The notes under the pieces were generated by a model. That model saw only the letters and a list, made by a program, of their open reading frames with translations. It was not told the origin of the DNA and ran no database searches. The position numbers and the translations under genes were made by a program. A stretch of DNA of 64,000 bases from Anthonomus grandis grandis (lineage: Eukaryota > Arthropoda > Insecta > Coleoptera > Curculionidae): the NCBI RefSeq assembly GCF_022605725.1, contig NC_065554.1, forward strand, positions 23,889,100-23,953,099. Reading direction: 5' to 3'. This document shows, in pieces, positions 11,199-21,006 of the stretch (the stretch's first letter is position 1; every line of letters starts with the position of its first letter).

Positions 11199-11231
11199 AG
11201 TGTGACAGATGGATGATGGCGAACAGCTGAT
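11199..11231 (-). promoter_or_regulatory. Housekeeping-type core promoter motifs (Ohler 1-like and E-box)
   Basis: Reading the minus strand upstream of the ATG at 11101, ATCAGCTGTT (11222-11231) matches the Drosophila core-promoter motif 5 consensus AWCAGCTGWT. GTCACACT (11199-11206) is the core of motif 1 (YGGTCACACTR). Both are known from TATA-less, broadly expressed insect promoters and lie ~100-130 bp before the start codon. The transcription start itself is not resolved. Confidence 0.45.
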
Positions 11232-11399
11232 CGGCCGGTAGAGTTGGGCTAATAGAGTTGGGCAACATGACCGAATCATGTCTTATACATTTTGGGCCTA
11301 TATAATAAGATTTCAATATTGGATTAAGAGGATTCAATTAGAAATACTATAAGGGATGTTTACAACATTATAGACAAATATTTTCTTAACCTCCTTTCA

Positions 11400-12078
11400 C
11401 ATTAAGGTAAGTATCTACAAAAAACCTCTAAAGATAAATAATTAAAACAAACAGCATTATATTAGGAAAATAATAGTCTATAAATTTATTATGGGTGCAA
11501 AACAATCCAGTCATCACTTTTCCAGTTACCCAGCTCCAAGTCTAGTTCACAATGAAACACATGATGGCTTAGAACCAATCTCCTCTCACTGAAACTTGAA
11601 TATATCAAGAACCACTAAAGATAAAAATAGAAAACAAATTGCACTAGATTAAGGAATGCATATATATAAAATTTTGTTAAGGTTGCAAAGCAATCAAGGT
11701 GAAACTTTTCTCAAGTATCAGACTCCAAAGCCAGTTAACACTATAGCATGTGATCGACTCTAACTAACTCAGTTCCGTAAAAACTAAAATATCTTAACCA
11801 CAAAAGATATATGCGACATTTTTACATTGGATTGGGAAAAAATGATCGACGAACGAAACAATGATCGATGTTCAGGGTACAAAAGTATCCAGACAAAATT
11901 TTTTCAGTTATTCGACTCTTAAATCAATTAATAGTGTAGCAAACAATAGCTTTTAGCCAACCTTCTCCTAATGAGTAACTATTCTATATTCAACAAATAA
12001 ATCGAAAACTGCTTGGGATATAATAAATGCACATGTATCAGTAAGGCTAGGAAAAAACAACTACCTGAAGTAATGATA
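11400..12078. repeat. Satellite array, left arm (~186-bp monomer)
   Basis: The word CTAAAGATAAA and its variants recur at 11430, 11617 and 11803 (spacing 187 and 186), with a decayed fourth copy near 11990. Other shared blocks include TTTTCCAGTTA and CTCCAAGTC. The same monomer reappears at 15040-15410, beyond the LINE insertions. Confidence 0.7.
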
Positions 12079-12079
12079 G

Positions 12080-13316
12080 TCAAGGAATCAGAGATCAGAG
12101 AGGAAAGCGATATTTCCAATGCCTTTAATGAGTATTTCATTAAATTTATCAACAGATTTGCCTAAAACTCTACTCCTTACATGACCTTTATATTGCCAGA
12201 GACCCATGATATATCCACCCATGTTTCTGATGCCATTGACTGAGAACGAGATTGACAGACTAATAAAGCTGGAAAAGTTCTTGTGAGATGGATGATGTTC
12301 ATGTAATCTGCTCGTTTCATGCTTGAATGAAATTCTTGTTCCGGTTATACATTTAATTAATTTATCTTTTGTACATGGATACTTCCCCAATGAACTGAAA
12401 AGATCAATAATTGTGGCACCTCTACATAAGTAAGGAGAAATAAGTGACATTAGTCATACAGGCCATTTGCTTTTTTGCCATGTCTTTGAAAAGGCCTTTG
12501 AGATAAGACTTCGGACCTTTAAAGTCGTAACTTTAAGAAAATATGGGTTTGCAGCTGGGCGATCAACAACCGATGCGGTTGTGTCCTTTTATCTGGAAGT
12601 CCTTGAACATTTTAACAGAAAGTTGAAGTCTCTTAAGGGAATATTCTTCGATCATACTAAAGCTAGTTGTCATTAAATGAACCATAAAATCCTCCTGAGC
12701 AAATTGTACATTTATGAAATCAGGGTACCAATTTATCAGTGGATCGAAAGACAGGGAGAACTCAGGCAACCAGGCTGCGAAGTAAGAAGCGAATATCTAT
12801 ATCGAGTTGGTTAGAGGTTAAAGCTGGAGTACCTCAGGGTAGTGTTCTTGGAACTATACTCTTTATGATTTTTATCAATGATTTGCCATTATTTGTTAAA
12901 TGAAGCATAGGATAGTGTCTAGAAATTATACTATAAATAACCCTATTAGCACATGACAGTTCAGCCATTATTCATGCTGAAGACTGGGAACAGTTGGCAA
13001 GCAAGGCAAACCAATGTGTGCAGGAGACTAGTCTAAATAGGGCCAAAGAAATGGACTTCATCTTAACTCTCTCAAGAAAAGCTCTGTGGTCTTCACTCCA
13101 CTTAGAGCACAACATGAGCCATTATACTTTTTGATCTTAGATTGTGCACTGATTCAGCCAGAATCACTTACTAAATTAAGTAAGAATCTTGCAAGTAAGA
13201 ATTATGCAATTTTGCAATTCAGAGATTATGTACATCAGACTAGCGTAGAGATATTTTTATTCAGCAAAAATGAATCATTAGAACAATTCTCCTTCCAACT
13301 TTTTCACTTTTAAAGA
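12080..13316 (+). pseudogene. LINE reverse transcriptase remnant A
   Basis: Across shifting frames the plus strand shows the ordered blocks of a non-LTR RT: NAFNEYF and NEIDRLIK (12115-12265), a YGFAAGRSTTDAVVSFYLEV block (12467-12610; RT motif 2-like), FFDHTKA (12640; motif A region), KAGVPQGSVLGTILFMIFIN (about 12820-12885; motif B) and a degraded DDSS motif C (about 12945). A thumb-like NLASKNYAILQFRDYVHQTS lies at 13185-13250. Many stops and frameshifts show it is long dead. Jockey/CR1-like is the best guess. A second LINE joins it at about 13317. Confidence 0.75.
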
Positions 13317-13324
13317 TGAAAGGA

Positions 13325-14876
13325 TCCTTACAATTACAAGCACGAGGGCGTAATATCGAATCGAATGCAAAGTGCCCTAAATACTATACAAAACTGGGGC
13401 GAAACTGAAGGATTATCTTTAAATCCTAAAAAAACAATTTTAGTGCCGTTTACCAGAAAAAGGAAGCTAGAACTCAAAGCACCTATAATAAACGGAACTC
13501 AGCTAACATTTTCTAACGAGGTGAAATACCTGGGGGTTACCTTGGACCACAAACTAACTTGGAACAATCATCTAGACAAGACCATTTCCAAAGCCATAGT
13601 GGCAATCTGGACATGCCGCAAACTCGTTGGCAAGACATGGGGGCTAAAACCGAAAATGGTATACTGGATCTACCAAACAGTCATTAAGCCCATCATCACA
13701 TACGCTTCGCTGGTATGGTGGCCGAAGACCAAACAAATAACCGCACAGACCAAATTAAACAAAGTCCAAAGGCTGATATGTCTAGGAATAACCGGGGCAA
13801 TGTCTACTTGTCCTACCACAGCTTTAGAGGCACTGCTAAACATGCCTCCACTTCACATAAGCGTGAAAAAAGAGGCAATTAACAGTGCTTACAGGCTTTT
13901 CCAAACCGGCAAATTCAAGCCTGGGGATTTAAGTGGTCACCTGCGCATCCTCGAAGAAATTAAACTGGAAAATGCCAGCAAACCACGTGACCACATAACG
14001 GCCATGCTGGATCTAGAAATTCCATTCGAAGTGATCATAGATGATCGCCAATCATGGGAGAAAAAAGAAGTGCCAAAAGCCGACAATGCATCGCTATGAT
14101 ACACAGACGGTTCCAAACTAACAGAAGGAGCAGGACTGGGCGTGTCAGGCCCTAACATTAAGATCTCAAAGTCACTGGGCAAATACCCTAACATCTTTCA
14201 AGCTGAAGTGCTTGCCATAGACATATGCGCAGAAGAGTGCATCAACCAAGGCCTCCAAAGAAAACACATATTTATACTATCAGACAGCCAAGCTGCTCTA
14301 AAGGCCCTGAAAGCTTTTAAATGTGATTCAAAGCTAGTCTGGGAGTGCAAACAAACCCTAAAGCGCCTTACAACAAAGAATCAAGTAACACTAATGTGGC
14401 TACCTGGCCACTGGGGTATAGAGGGGAACGAAGAAGCCGATCGCCTTGCAAAAAAAGGGGCTCAAACACCATATTATGGTCCAGAGCCATACTGTGGTTT
14501 AATGAAGACCCACATCACCGAAGACCTAAACAGGTCAGCAGGACTAAGACAGGCAAAAAAGTTTATAACCACTTCTAGAAAAAGAGCTGAACAGCTCCTA
14601 GAAATGAACAGATCAGACATCAGAACAGCAGTCGGACTCCTAACCGGTCATTGCCCAGTAAAATATCACCTAAAGGCAATAGGTATAACAGAGGACGACC
14701 AATGTAGATTCTGCAGCAATGCCCCAGAAACAGCAGAACACCTGCTCTGTGAATGCCCGACCCAACTCTGCAAGAGGCTCAAGTACCTGGAAGGGGTACA
14801 ACCAACACCTCAAGAAGTGGGACAACTACCTCCCAAAAATTATATGTATTATATGTTATTCAAAGTCACTATATAA
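13325..14876 (+). pseudogene. LINE remnant B: RT end, RNase H and zinc knuckle, one nonsense codon
   Basis: A single frame runs from about 13325 to TAA at 14876, broken only by TGA at 14097-14099 (probably from TGG). It starts after the RT active site: MQSALNTIQNW and LSLNPKKT, then FSNEVKYLGVTLDHKLTW (RT tail/thumb). An RNase H domain follows: YTDGSK right after the stop, QAEVLAID, SDSQAALKAL and LPGHWGIEGNEEADRLAK, containing the expected acidic residues. A CCHC-like knuckle, CRFCSNAPETAEHLLCECP, lies near the end. RT + RNH + C-terminal knuckle fits the I-group of LINEs. The copy is 5'-truncated, fused to remnant A, and much less decayed, so it is the younger insertion. Confidence 0.88.
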
Positions 14877-15039
14877 TATGTGGTGATATCAACATGTATA
14901 CCACACGTAACTTCAACAATGTTTACATTCTCAAAGCGCTAGAATACCGTAGGTTCAAGAAGGTCTAGAAATACCATCCTTAAAGATCTTTAACCACTGG
15001 CCTACTGATATAAAAAATTAATTTAAATAGATGTTTGCT
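14877..15039 (+). mobile_element. 3' UTR of LINE remnant B (approximate)
   Basis: Non-coding tail after the TAA at 14876. No long poly(A) or microsatellite tail is obvious. The sequence passes into the satellite monomer near 15040, so the exact end is uncertain. Confidence 0.35.
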
Positions 15040-15410
15040 AGTTGCAGACATTATTCAATTCACTCCCATCAAAACTGGGAATTTTCTAAAGAACTAGTAA
15101 AGCTAAACCTATAAGCCAAATTGCATTGAATTTATGTAAGCACATCGGAAAAATATTGTTTAGGATGCAGCACAATATCGACGAAACTTTTCCAGTTTTC
15201 TCACTCCAAGTCCATTTGACAGTTCGTTGGTAGCCACCCTCCTCTATTTAAACTCACGAGGCTCCTAGACCACTTAAGATAAAATTTTGAAACTAACTGT
15301 CCTATAGATTAAGGAAATAATTAAAGTATAATGTGCAAAGCTATCCAGAAACTCTTCAAGTTATCCCTCTGCAAAGCAAGTCAATAAAACGTTTATGGAT
15401 ACAGACCACC
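15040..15410. repeat. Satellite array, right arm
   Basis: It resumes the monomer seen at 11400-12078: AACTTTTCCAGTTTTCTCAC with CTCCAAGTCC, ACCACTTAAGATAAAA (15269) and TAGATTAAGGAA (15306). Spacing of the AAAG/AAGATA word between 15097 and 15275 is ~178 bp. Confidence 0.65.
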
Positions 15411-18400
15411 TTGACCTCCTACTATGACCTATTCCGAAATACTATATTTCCATATCCAGTGACATAGACCCCAAACGAACACACATATCCCTCACTTTTG
15501 AAATTAATAAATCTCTTCCTGGCAAAAGCAAGAGACTTTTTGTTTGTTTGCCGTTTGATATTGCCTTTTTTTTGCATCAAAGAGAGTCGTTGGAACGGAG
15601 TCAATTTTAAAGAGTCAACAGCATCTTTGAGCAAAACGTTAAAACTAAAGGGTATAAATTGCTTTTTTTTATTCACGTAGTTTTTTTTTTCTTTTATTTG
15701 CTACGAGTAATTGCATATGAATATTTATGAAAGTTTTATATCTGGTTAATATTGAGGCTTTGGTATTAGCAAGACGTTTCATGATTTGGTTTTTATAGTT
15801 TATTGCCGTTGAGTGTGAACGTACCTTTATGTAATATTGATTGACAAATGCCGATTATTATTGATTTCTGCTAAGGTCAGCAGATATGGTTAGGTGTTGA
15901 CACTGACATAAAGATGGCAGTGTATTCGGATTTATGGCGAATTAAGGCTTAAGCCACCCAAAGAGAGGAAAAAGTATAATTTTTTATGCTTCACCCCTTT
16001 AAACCGAATAAACAAAGCTGCCTAAACCTAAACAAAACAATACAAGACATTATAATGCGGGCATTAACCGCCAGAATAAGATTTGGGGGGGCCGTCGCCA
16101 ATAAATCGTCAGTGGTGTCGGTTCCATAATTAAAGACACGTCGCCCCCCTCGTTCCCTCCTCCTTCCCTCACAGCGAAGCAGAAAGGGGTCTATAGCCAC
16201 CCCTTTCGACGCCATTACACACGTTCTAATGAAAGATGTACGGTTAATTTAAGGCCCTTTCGGGATTTACAAGAAAAGGGATTCGAGATTCTTAGCGAGT
16301 TTCTTGCTTTATGACTTTTCATGGGTTAGTATAGGCTTATATTGTTTTCGATGGTGTTTACTTAGCTTTTATAACGCTTCAAACTCGGCTATCAGTTTTT
16401 TTTAATATTAAAAATTTATTTTCTGGAACGCTAATTTGCAAGAATTGCTTATTTGGCTTCCCACCATCACAACCGCCCCACACCAAAAAGTCTAATTTCA
16501 AAATTTTGATCTTCGCACCCCTATATATGAGGAAAGTTTCTTGGGGAATACGTATTCCTTTATTTCGGAGCCACATCCATAAAATGTGCCTTCCTAATGT
16601 ATGTTCAAAATTATAAAAGGGTGAAAGGCATTATTATTCCGACACCTTATATTATAATCTTAAATGCTTAAAGTTTGGCAATAATTAACGTCACCTGCAC
16701 GGAATTACTTCTGCCTCTAAATTTAAGTATATAGTGATGAGGAGAGAATTTGTAATTTCCAAGTTTTTTAGTTGAAAGAATAGGGTGTTTTAGTGTAATC
16801 TCGTCTCAAAAATAACAATTAATTAATAAATCCATGATCTTTATTAGATTTGTTTGCATCATTTCCTCTCTCTATTACTATTATTATCATTATTATTATT
16901 ACTACGTTGAAAAGTAATGGTGAGAGCGCGTCACTCTGTCCTAAACCTACTAATTCTAATAATTTCCTATATTCAGATAATCAATTGACTATCTTAAAAA
17001 GGAAAACTAGATCAAAAATTCTCTTTTCTATGGAAGAGATACTAGACTAGGTCGCTCAGATCACTTATATAAAAATTATAATTTGCAAAATTTATGCTGA
17101 ACTCTTTTAAGGCTATTGACATGATTTTTTTAGACAAGGTCCCTCACTATTTCTTATTATAAAAACCAGTAATTTTAGGTACTTGGAATATTAGCGATAT
17201 GGAATTTAAACTCTAATTTAGGGTCAAAGCATATATCTAAATACCTACAATAGAAAGAAAAGGCATGAAGGACAAAAAGTGACAACACAGCATTTATTTA
17301 TATTCAAGCTTAAAGCCATTCTTAATTTCTAATTAGTACCAATCTAATAGAGTTTAGATTCTATTGCAACAAAAGACGATAAATTTCCCTATAATTCTTG
17401 ATATCATCTGCAAAGACTAATGCCAAATTCTTAAATACTTGTGTGATTCTTGATTCAATTTGGATTCATTTGATTTCATTTCAATTGATTCAATAAATAA
17501 ATTCAATTCATTGACATTCAATATATGATGTTGATAAACCAACAAGTTAGATATTGTGCTTTGTCTATATTGAAATGGTGAAGAAATAAGAGAAAATCGT
17601 CTTCTGTAACCAGCTTATTGAACATTTTTGAGAGGTATCTGCATTCAGTCAATCTTGAAATTATTGTACGTAGGGGAAACACCATTAGGGCTGTTTGAGA
17701 AATTTAATGGAACATAAGATAGTTCATCAAACTCTTCTTGGGTATTTAGTGATATTTATTGAATATTGTCACATTATCTAACATCTTGATAATTTGGAAA
17801 ATCACTAAGACTGATTGATAGACCTAAGCAAATAAGTCTGCTTAAGCTGTATCATTCATCAATGGCTCCAGAATTACCAAAATGCATATCCAGAGGTAAT
17901 CCAGTAGTTATACGTCTAGTTATATGTCCCTAAAATCTTTTAGGATGATTCTGCGAATTATTTTCAAGTGAGAAAATTTATAAATTGTGACATATGCCAT
18001 AAAGGGTTTTACAAGTTGCTCTAAGATTAGAGAATTCTTAATAATTTGATTAACACATTTTCTATATTTAAGATAAAGCTCAAAACTGAATCTCTAAAAT
18101 CTAACTATAATTGAGAATGAATTGCAATGATTCAACCAGCATAACTACATCATAATCAGTAAGAGACAACTCGAATAGCAAGTGACTCAACTTGGTTTCT
18201 AGACCAGAAACATTGTAAAAGTAACATTTTAGTATTTTAAAACCTGATTGTTGCTAAAAACCCCAATCTCAGTTAAATCTACTGGGCTTGTCTTTCAATA
18301 ATAACTATTGGTGGCCAGAAACCACTATAGTTAAGTTTGCAATCATGTTTTTCACTAACACCAACCCTAAATTTTCTGAGATCTTTAAAAGTTTAACTAC

Positions 18401-18650
18401 CTCGTCAGTATCAAAAAAAAAAATCATCAACATCATCGTTATCAATATAAACATTCATCAAATGTTGAATATCTATAAACATTCCAGGAACATCTTAGAA
18501 GAATTTCAGAAATGTGTGACTTCTAATTTATGTTCCAAAAACTACCGCTAATCCTCCTTCACACTTGGATCTCAAAGCTTCCTAAGCCTACAGTTCTTAA
18601 ATCAAACATTCTAGCTCATTCAAATATATACAAACACATTTATTAATCAC
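15411..18650. other. Intergenic region, no supported gene
   Basis: Mostly AT-rich. A GC-richer patch at about 15990-16260 has a short antisense frame without homology. A TTA/TAA-type microsatellite lies at about 16874-16907. Repetitive ATTGATTC/ATTCAATT words occur at 17450-17525. I see no exon, RNA gene or transposon terminus I could defend. Confidence 0.5.
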
Positions 18651-18717
18651 AACCAATTTATTACAATAAATAAACAAATATATCAGTCAAAAAATAACAT
18701 CCTTAACAAACCATCAT

Positions 18718-19834
18718 TTACCAAGCGTACTGGGCAAGACCAGAGTTGAAACTGACGTGAGCGACAGCGGGGGCAGCAGAGTAAGCAACTCCCAACAATG
18801 GACTAGCTTGAGCAGCATAAGCAGCTGGGGCGGCATAAGCAGCATGAGCAACTGGAGCACCATAAGTAGCATGAGCAACCGGAGCGGCGTAAGCTGCACG
18901 AGCGATTGGTTGGGCAATTGGGGCAGCGTATGCAGCATGAGCAATTGGAGAAGCATAAGCGGCACGAGCAATTGGAGCACCATAAGTGGCCTGAGCAATG
19001 GGGGCGGCATAAGTAGCTTGAGCGATGGGGGCGGAGTATGCGAGAGCTGGAGCGGCGGCGTATTTCAGTCCGGGGTTCGAGATCCTCACGTCAGATTTGC
19101 TTACGCTGGAGTAAGGGGTGTCGATGGTCTTGGAGTAGGTGGAGATCTGTCCAAGGTTGCCGGCGGTTCTGTAGATGTTGGAGGATTGGGAGGTGATGGC
19201 CGCCGGGGCGGAGTAGGAGATTGCTGGGGCGCCATAAGCTACGGATGGGGCGCCATAAGCTACGGCTGGGGCTGAGTAGCTGAGCGGTGCTGGGGCCAAG
19301 AGGTTGCCGGCGCTGGCGTAGGCGAGGGTAGCGCAAAGGATGATGAGCTGAAAGTGAGAGTGAGAAGTATTGTAAAGAGTTTAAAGGTCTCAAAGGTTGC
19401 CAGTTGAGAGATGATGGATGATGTATGGTCACATGCTTTCATCAAATCTCTTATGTTTGTTATAAATTTCAATACGTGAATAGATAATGTGAAAAAAATA
19501 TTGAATTTAAATTATTAGGTAAGAGATTATAAAATATGATGACAAGACAATTTTTAAGCAGGTTTTCATTTCTCATGCCTAACAAAAAAAAAATTAGGAA
19601 GCAGCCTCCTAAAGAAGAATTGTTAGAAAAGGGGTTGGAACCATAGGTCCTCCTTTATCTTCAATTTTCACTTAAGCTATCTGTTTTGATTTACTGTTTA
19701 GTATTGTAAGTCGGTACTTTATTACTTTCAAAAGTTGTAACGAGTGTTCACATTTAAAGAATAAATAGAAATTTGTAAGACGATTTTCTAGAACTTAGCC
19801 ATACAAAACCAAATATTCTTACCTTAGCAGCCAT
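18718..19834 (-). CDS. Cuticular protein, CPLCA/retinin-like, two exons
   Basis: Exon 1 (19823-19834) encodes MAAK and ends in a GTAAGA donor. Exon 2 (18718-19347) follows a TTTCAG acceptor and runs to TAA at 18718-18720, giving 213 residues. The spliced N-terminus, MAAKLIILCATLAYASA, is a clear signal peptide, so the protein is secreted. Residues ~60-100 (GQISTYSKTIDTPYSSVSKS then DVRISNPG) match the retinin domain found in low-complexity alanine-rich cuticle proteins. The rest is Ala/Pro/Tyr repeat: AYGAP/YSAP before it and ~12 units of the type YAAPIAQAT / YGAPVAHAA after it. It very likely becomes a structural part of exoskeleton or corneal lens. Four-codon first exons are typical of insect cuticle genes. 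An AATAAA (minus) lies ~60 bp past the stop. The gene looks intact. Confidence 0.95.
19348..19822 (-). other. Intron of the cuticle protein gene
   Basis: A 475-bp GT-AG intron interrupting the signal peptide after codon 4: donor GTAAGAATA at 19822 downward, acceptor TCACTTTCAG ending at 19348. The position after MAAK is the conserved intron site of many insect cuticle genes. No other feature is seen inside. Confidence 0.9.
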
Positions 19835-19895
19835 TTTAATGAAAATTCAAAGAAAATCTGAATTGAACTGAACTGTAACTGAAGGATCTCAGACA

Positions 19896-19932
19896 ACTGA
19901 TGCAAAAATCATAAGTCACCGGCGGTTTTATA
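19896..19932 (-). promoter_or_regulatory. TATA box and initiator of the cuticle gene
   Basis: TATAAAA (minus) at 19926-19932 and the arthropod initiator TCAGT at 19896-19900. Distance from the first T of the TATA box to the initiator A (19898) is 34 bp. This gives a 5' UTR of ~64 nt before ATG at 19834. It is a typical focused promoter for a stage-specific cuticle gene. Confidence 0.8.
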
Positions 19933-20078
19933 CCAATCGAACTCGCACCAAAAACAAAACCAGTTTCGGCAATATGGTACTTCAATTAGCCCAAAAAAAA
20001 ATCCACCCGGGGAGATTTTTACCAAATCATTAAATTAACCGGATCGTAATGATGACCGCATAAGAAGAAAATTGGTTT

Positions 20079-20155
20079 AAGGTCGTCCGCGTGTAAGCGA
20101 AGGTCTTCAATGGGCGGCGGCCGTTGCTTCATTTCTTATTGTATTGCAAAAGGTC
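20079..20155. promoter_or_regulatory. Cluster of AAGGTC nuclear-receptor half-sites
   Basis: AAGGTC occurs three times in 77 bp (20079-20084, 20100-20105, 20150-20155), 150-220 bp upstream of the cuticle gene TATA box. AAGGTC is the core of FTZ-F1/HR3/HR39-type monomer sites, factors known to time cuticle gene expression after ecdysone pulses. Occupancy is inference. Confidence 0.35.
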
Positions 20156-20159
20156 AAAG

Positions 20160-20806
20160 AGAATTTTAATTCAAACAGTATAAGAAATGATCGACAAGTG
20201 GTTTTGGCATCAACAAATATCATATGGAGTAATGTACTGTAAATTTAATGGATTCTGTGGATGTATAGATGTAAGACAATATTTGAACAATACTTACTGT
20301 TGCATTATATATTTTATAAAATATACATTACGTTTTTGCAGAAGAACAAAATATTAATATACAGTATAGTGGTGCTCAAGTACAATCATTTAAATATATT
20401 TATTGTTTCAAATTTCAGAGGTGCAGCTAATCTTCACAATATATGGCAACAATGCTAATAACATATTACACGAGATGTGACGAGTCGATCCGATAGCACG
20501 TTTGATAGAGATATTGACCATTGTTATGAGTAAAGCAGCGTTGCCAAAGCAGTTTACCGGATAAATTAATGGAGAAATGTCACTCGATTTGATGTTTCGT
20601 TTTATATTTTATGTCTTTCACGCATTAAAGTTTTTAGTTTGGTAACATACAGCCAATTAAATGGGCTATTTAAATCATCCTTTAAATGTCATTGCATTTG
20701 TATAATATAGAGCATCGTATCCTTAGCAAACAAGATTTTTTACACTTTTGAGTTAATGTAATAATTTTACCCAATGTTGAGTAAATTTAATAAAGTATAT
20801 TTTATC
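20160..20806. other. Upstream flank of the cuticle gene, no gene
   Basis: AT-rich. Short frames here lack any recognisable domain. Confidence 0.5.
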
Positions 20807-21006
20807 ATTTTTAAGGGTTTAGTTGGATAAATGGCAAACAGAAACATCAAAGCTCTTTTCACATTAAATGACGAGCTTTGATGTTTCTGGATGTTTCCGT
20901 TTGCCCCGAAGAAGGCCTAATATAGGCCGAAACGTTGGCAATTAAAGCAAAAATGTAAAAAGCTTGGAATTTTTTTGACCATTTATCCAACTAAACCCTT
21001 AAAAAT
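20807..21006. mobile_element. 200-bp inverted-repeat element (possible Penelope-derived)
   Basis: The two outer 28-bp arms (20807-20834 and 20979-21006) are perfect inverted copies containing AAGGGTTTAGTTGGATAAAT. A second, inner perfect inverted repeat of 17 bp lies at 20839-20855 and 20872-20888 (core GAAACATCAAAGCTC). Between the inner repeat and the right arm is a hammerhead-like motif (20901-20941). No coding sequence is present. The size suits a MITE; the ribozyme-like motif is more typical of Penelope-like element termini. Confidence 0.75.
20901..20941 (+). ncRNA. Hammerhead-ribozyme-like motif
   Basis: Elements appear in type-I hammerhead order: stem I strand TTGCC (20901-20905), core box CCGAAGA (20906-20912; consensus CUGANGA), stem II GGCCTA/TAGGCC (20914-20919 with 20923-20928, three-base loop), GAAAC (20929-20933), minimal stem III with GTT (20934-20936; consensus GUH), and closing stem I strand GGCAA (20937-20941), exactly complementary to TTGCC. 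Two departures, C for U in the core box and an extra A before stem II, may abolish cleavage. Such motifs with tiny stem III are known in Penelope-like elements. Confidence 0.5.

Noticed and set aside
13937..14194. Minus-strand frame within LINE B
   Set aside because: Shadow of the RT/RNase H frame on the plus strand.
15991..16215. 74-residue minus frame
   Set aside because: Arg/Gly-rich peptide from a GC patch with no recognisable feature.
18757..19275. 172-residue plus-strand open frame rich in Ser/Trp/Gly
   Set aside because: It is the mirror of the Ala/Pro/Tyr repeat coding on the minus strand; the minus frame has signal peptide, splice sites, domain and promoter.
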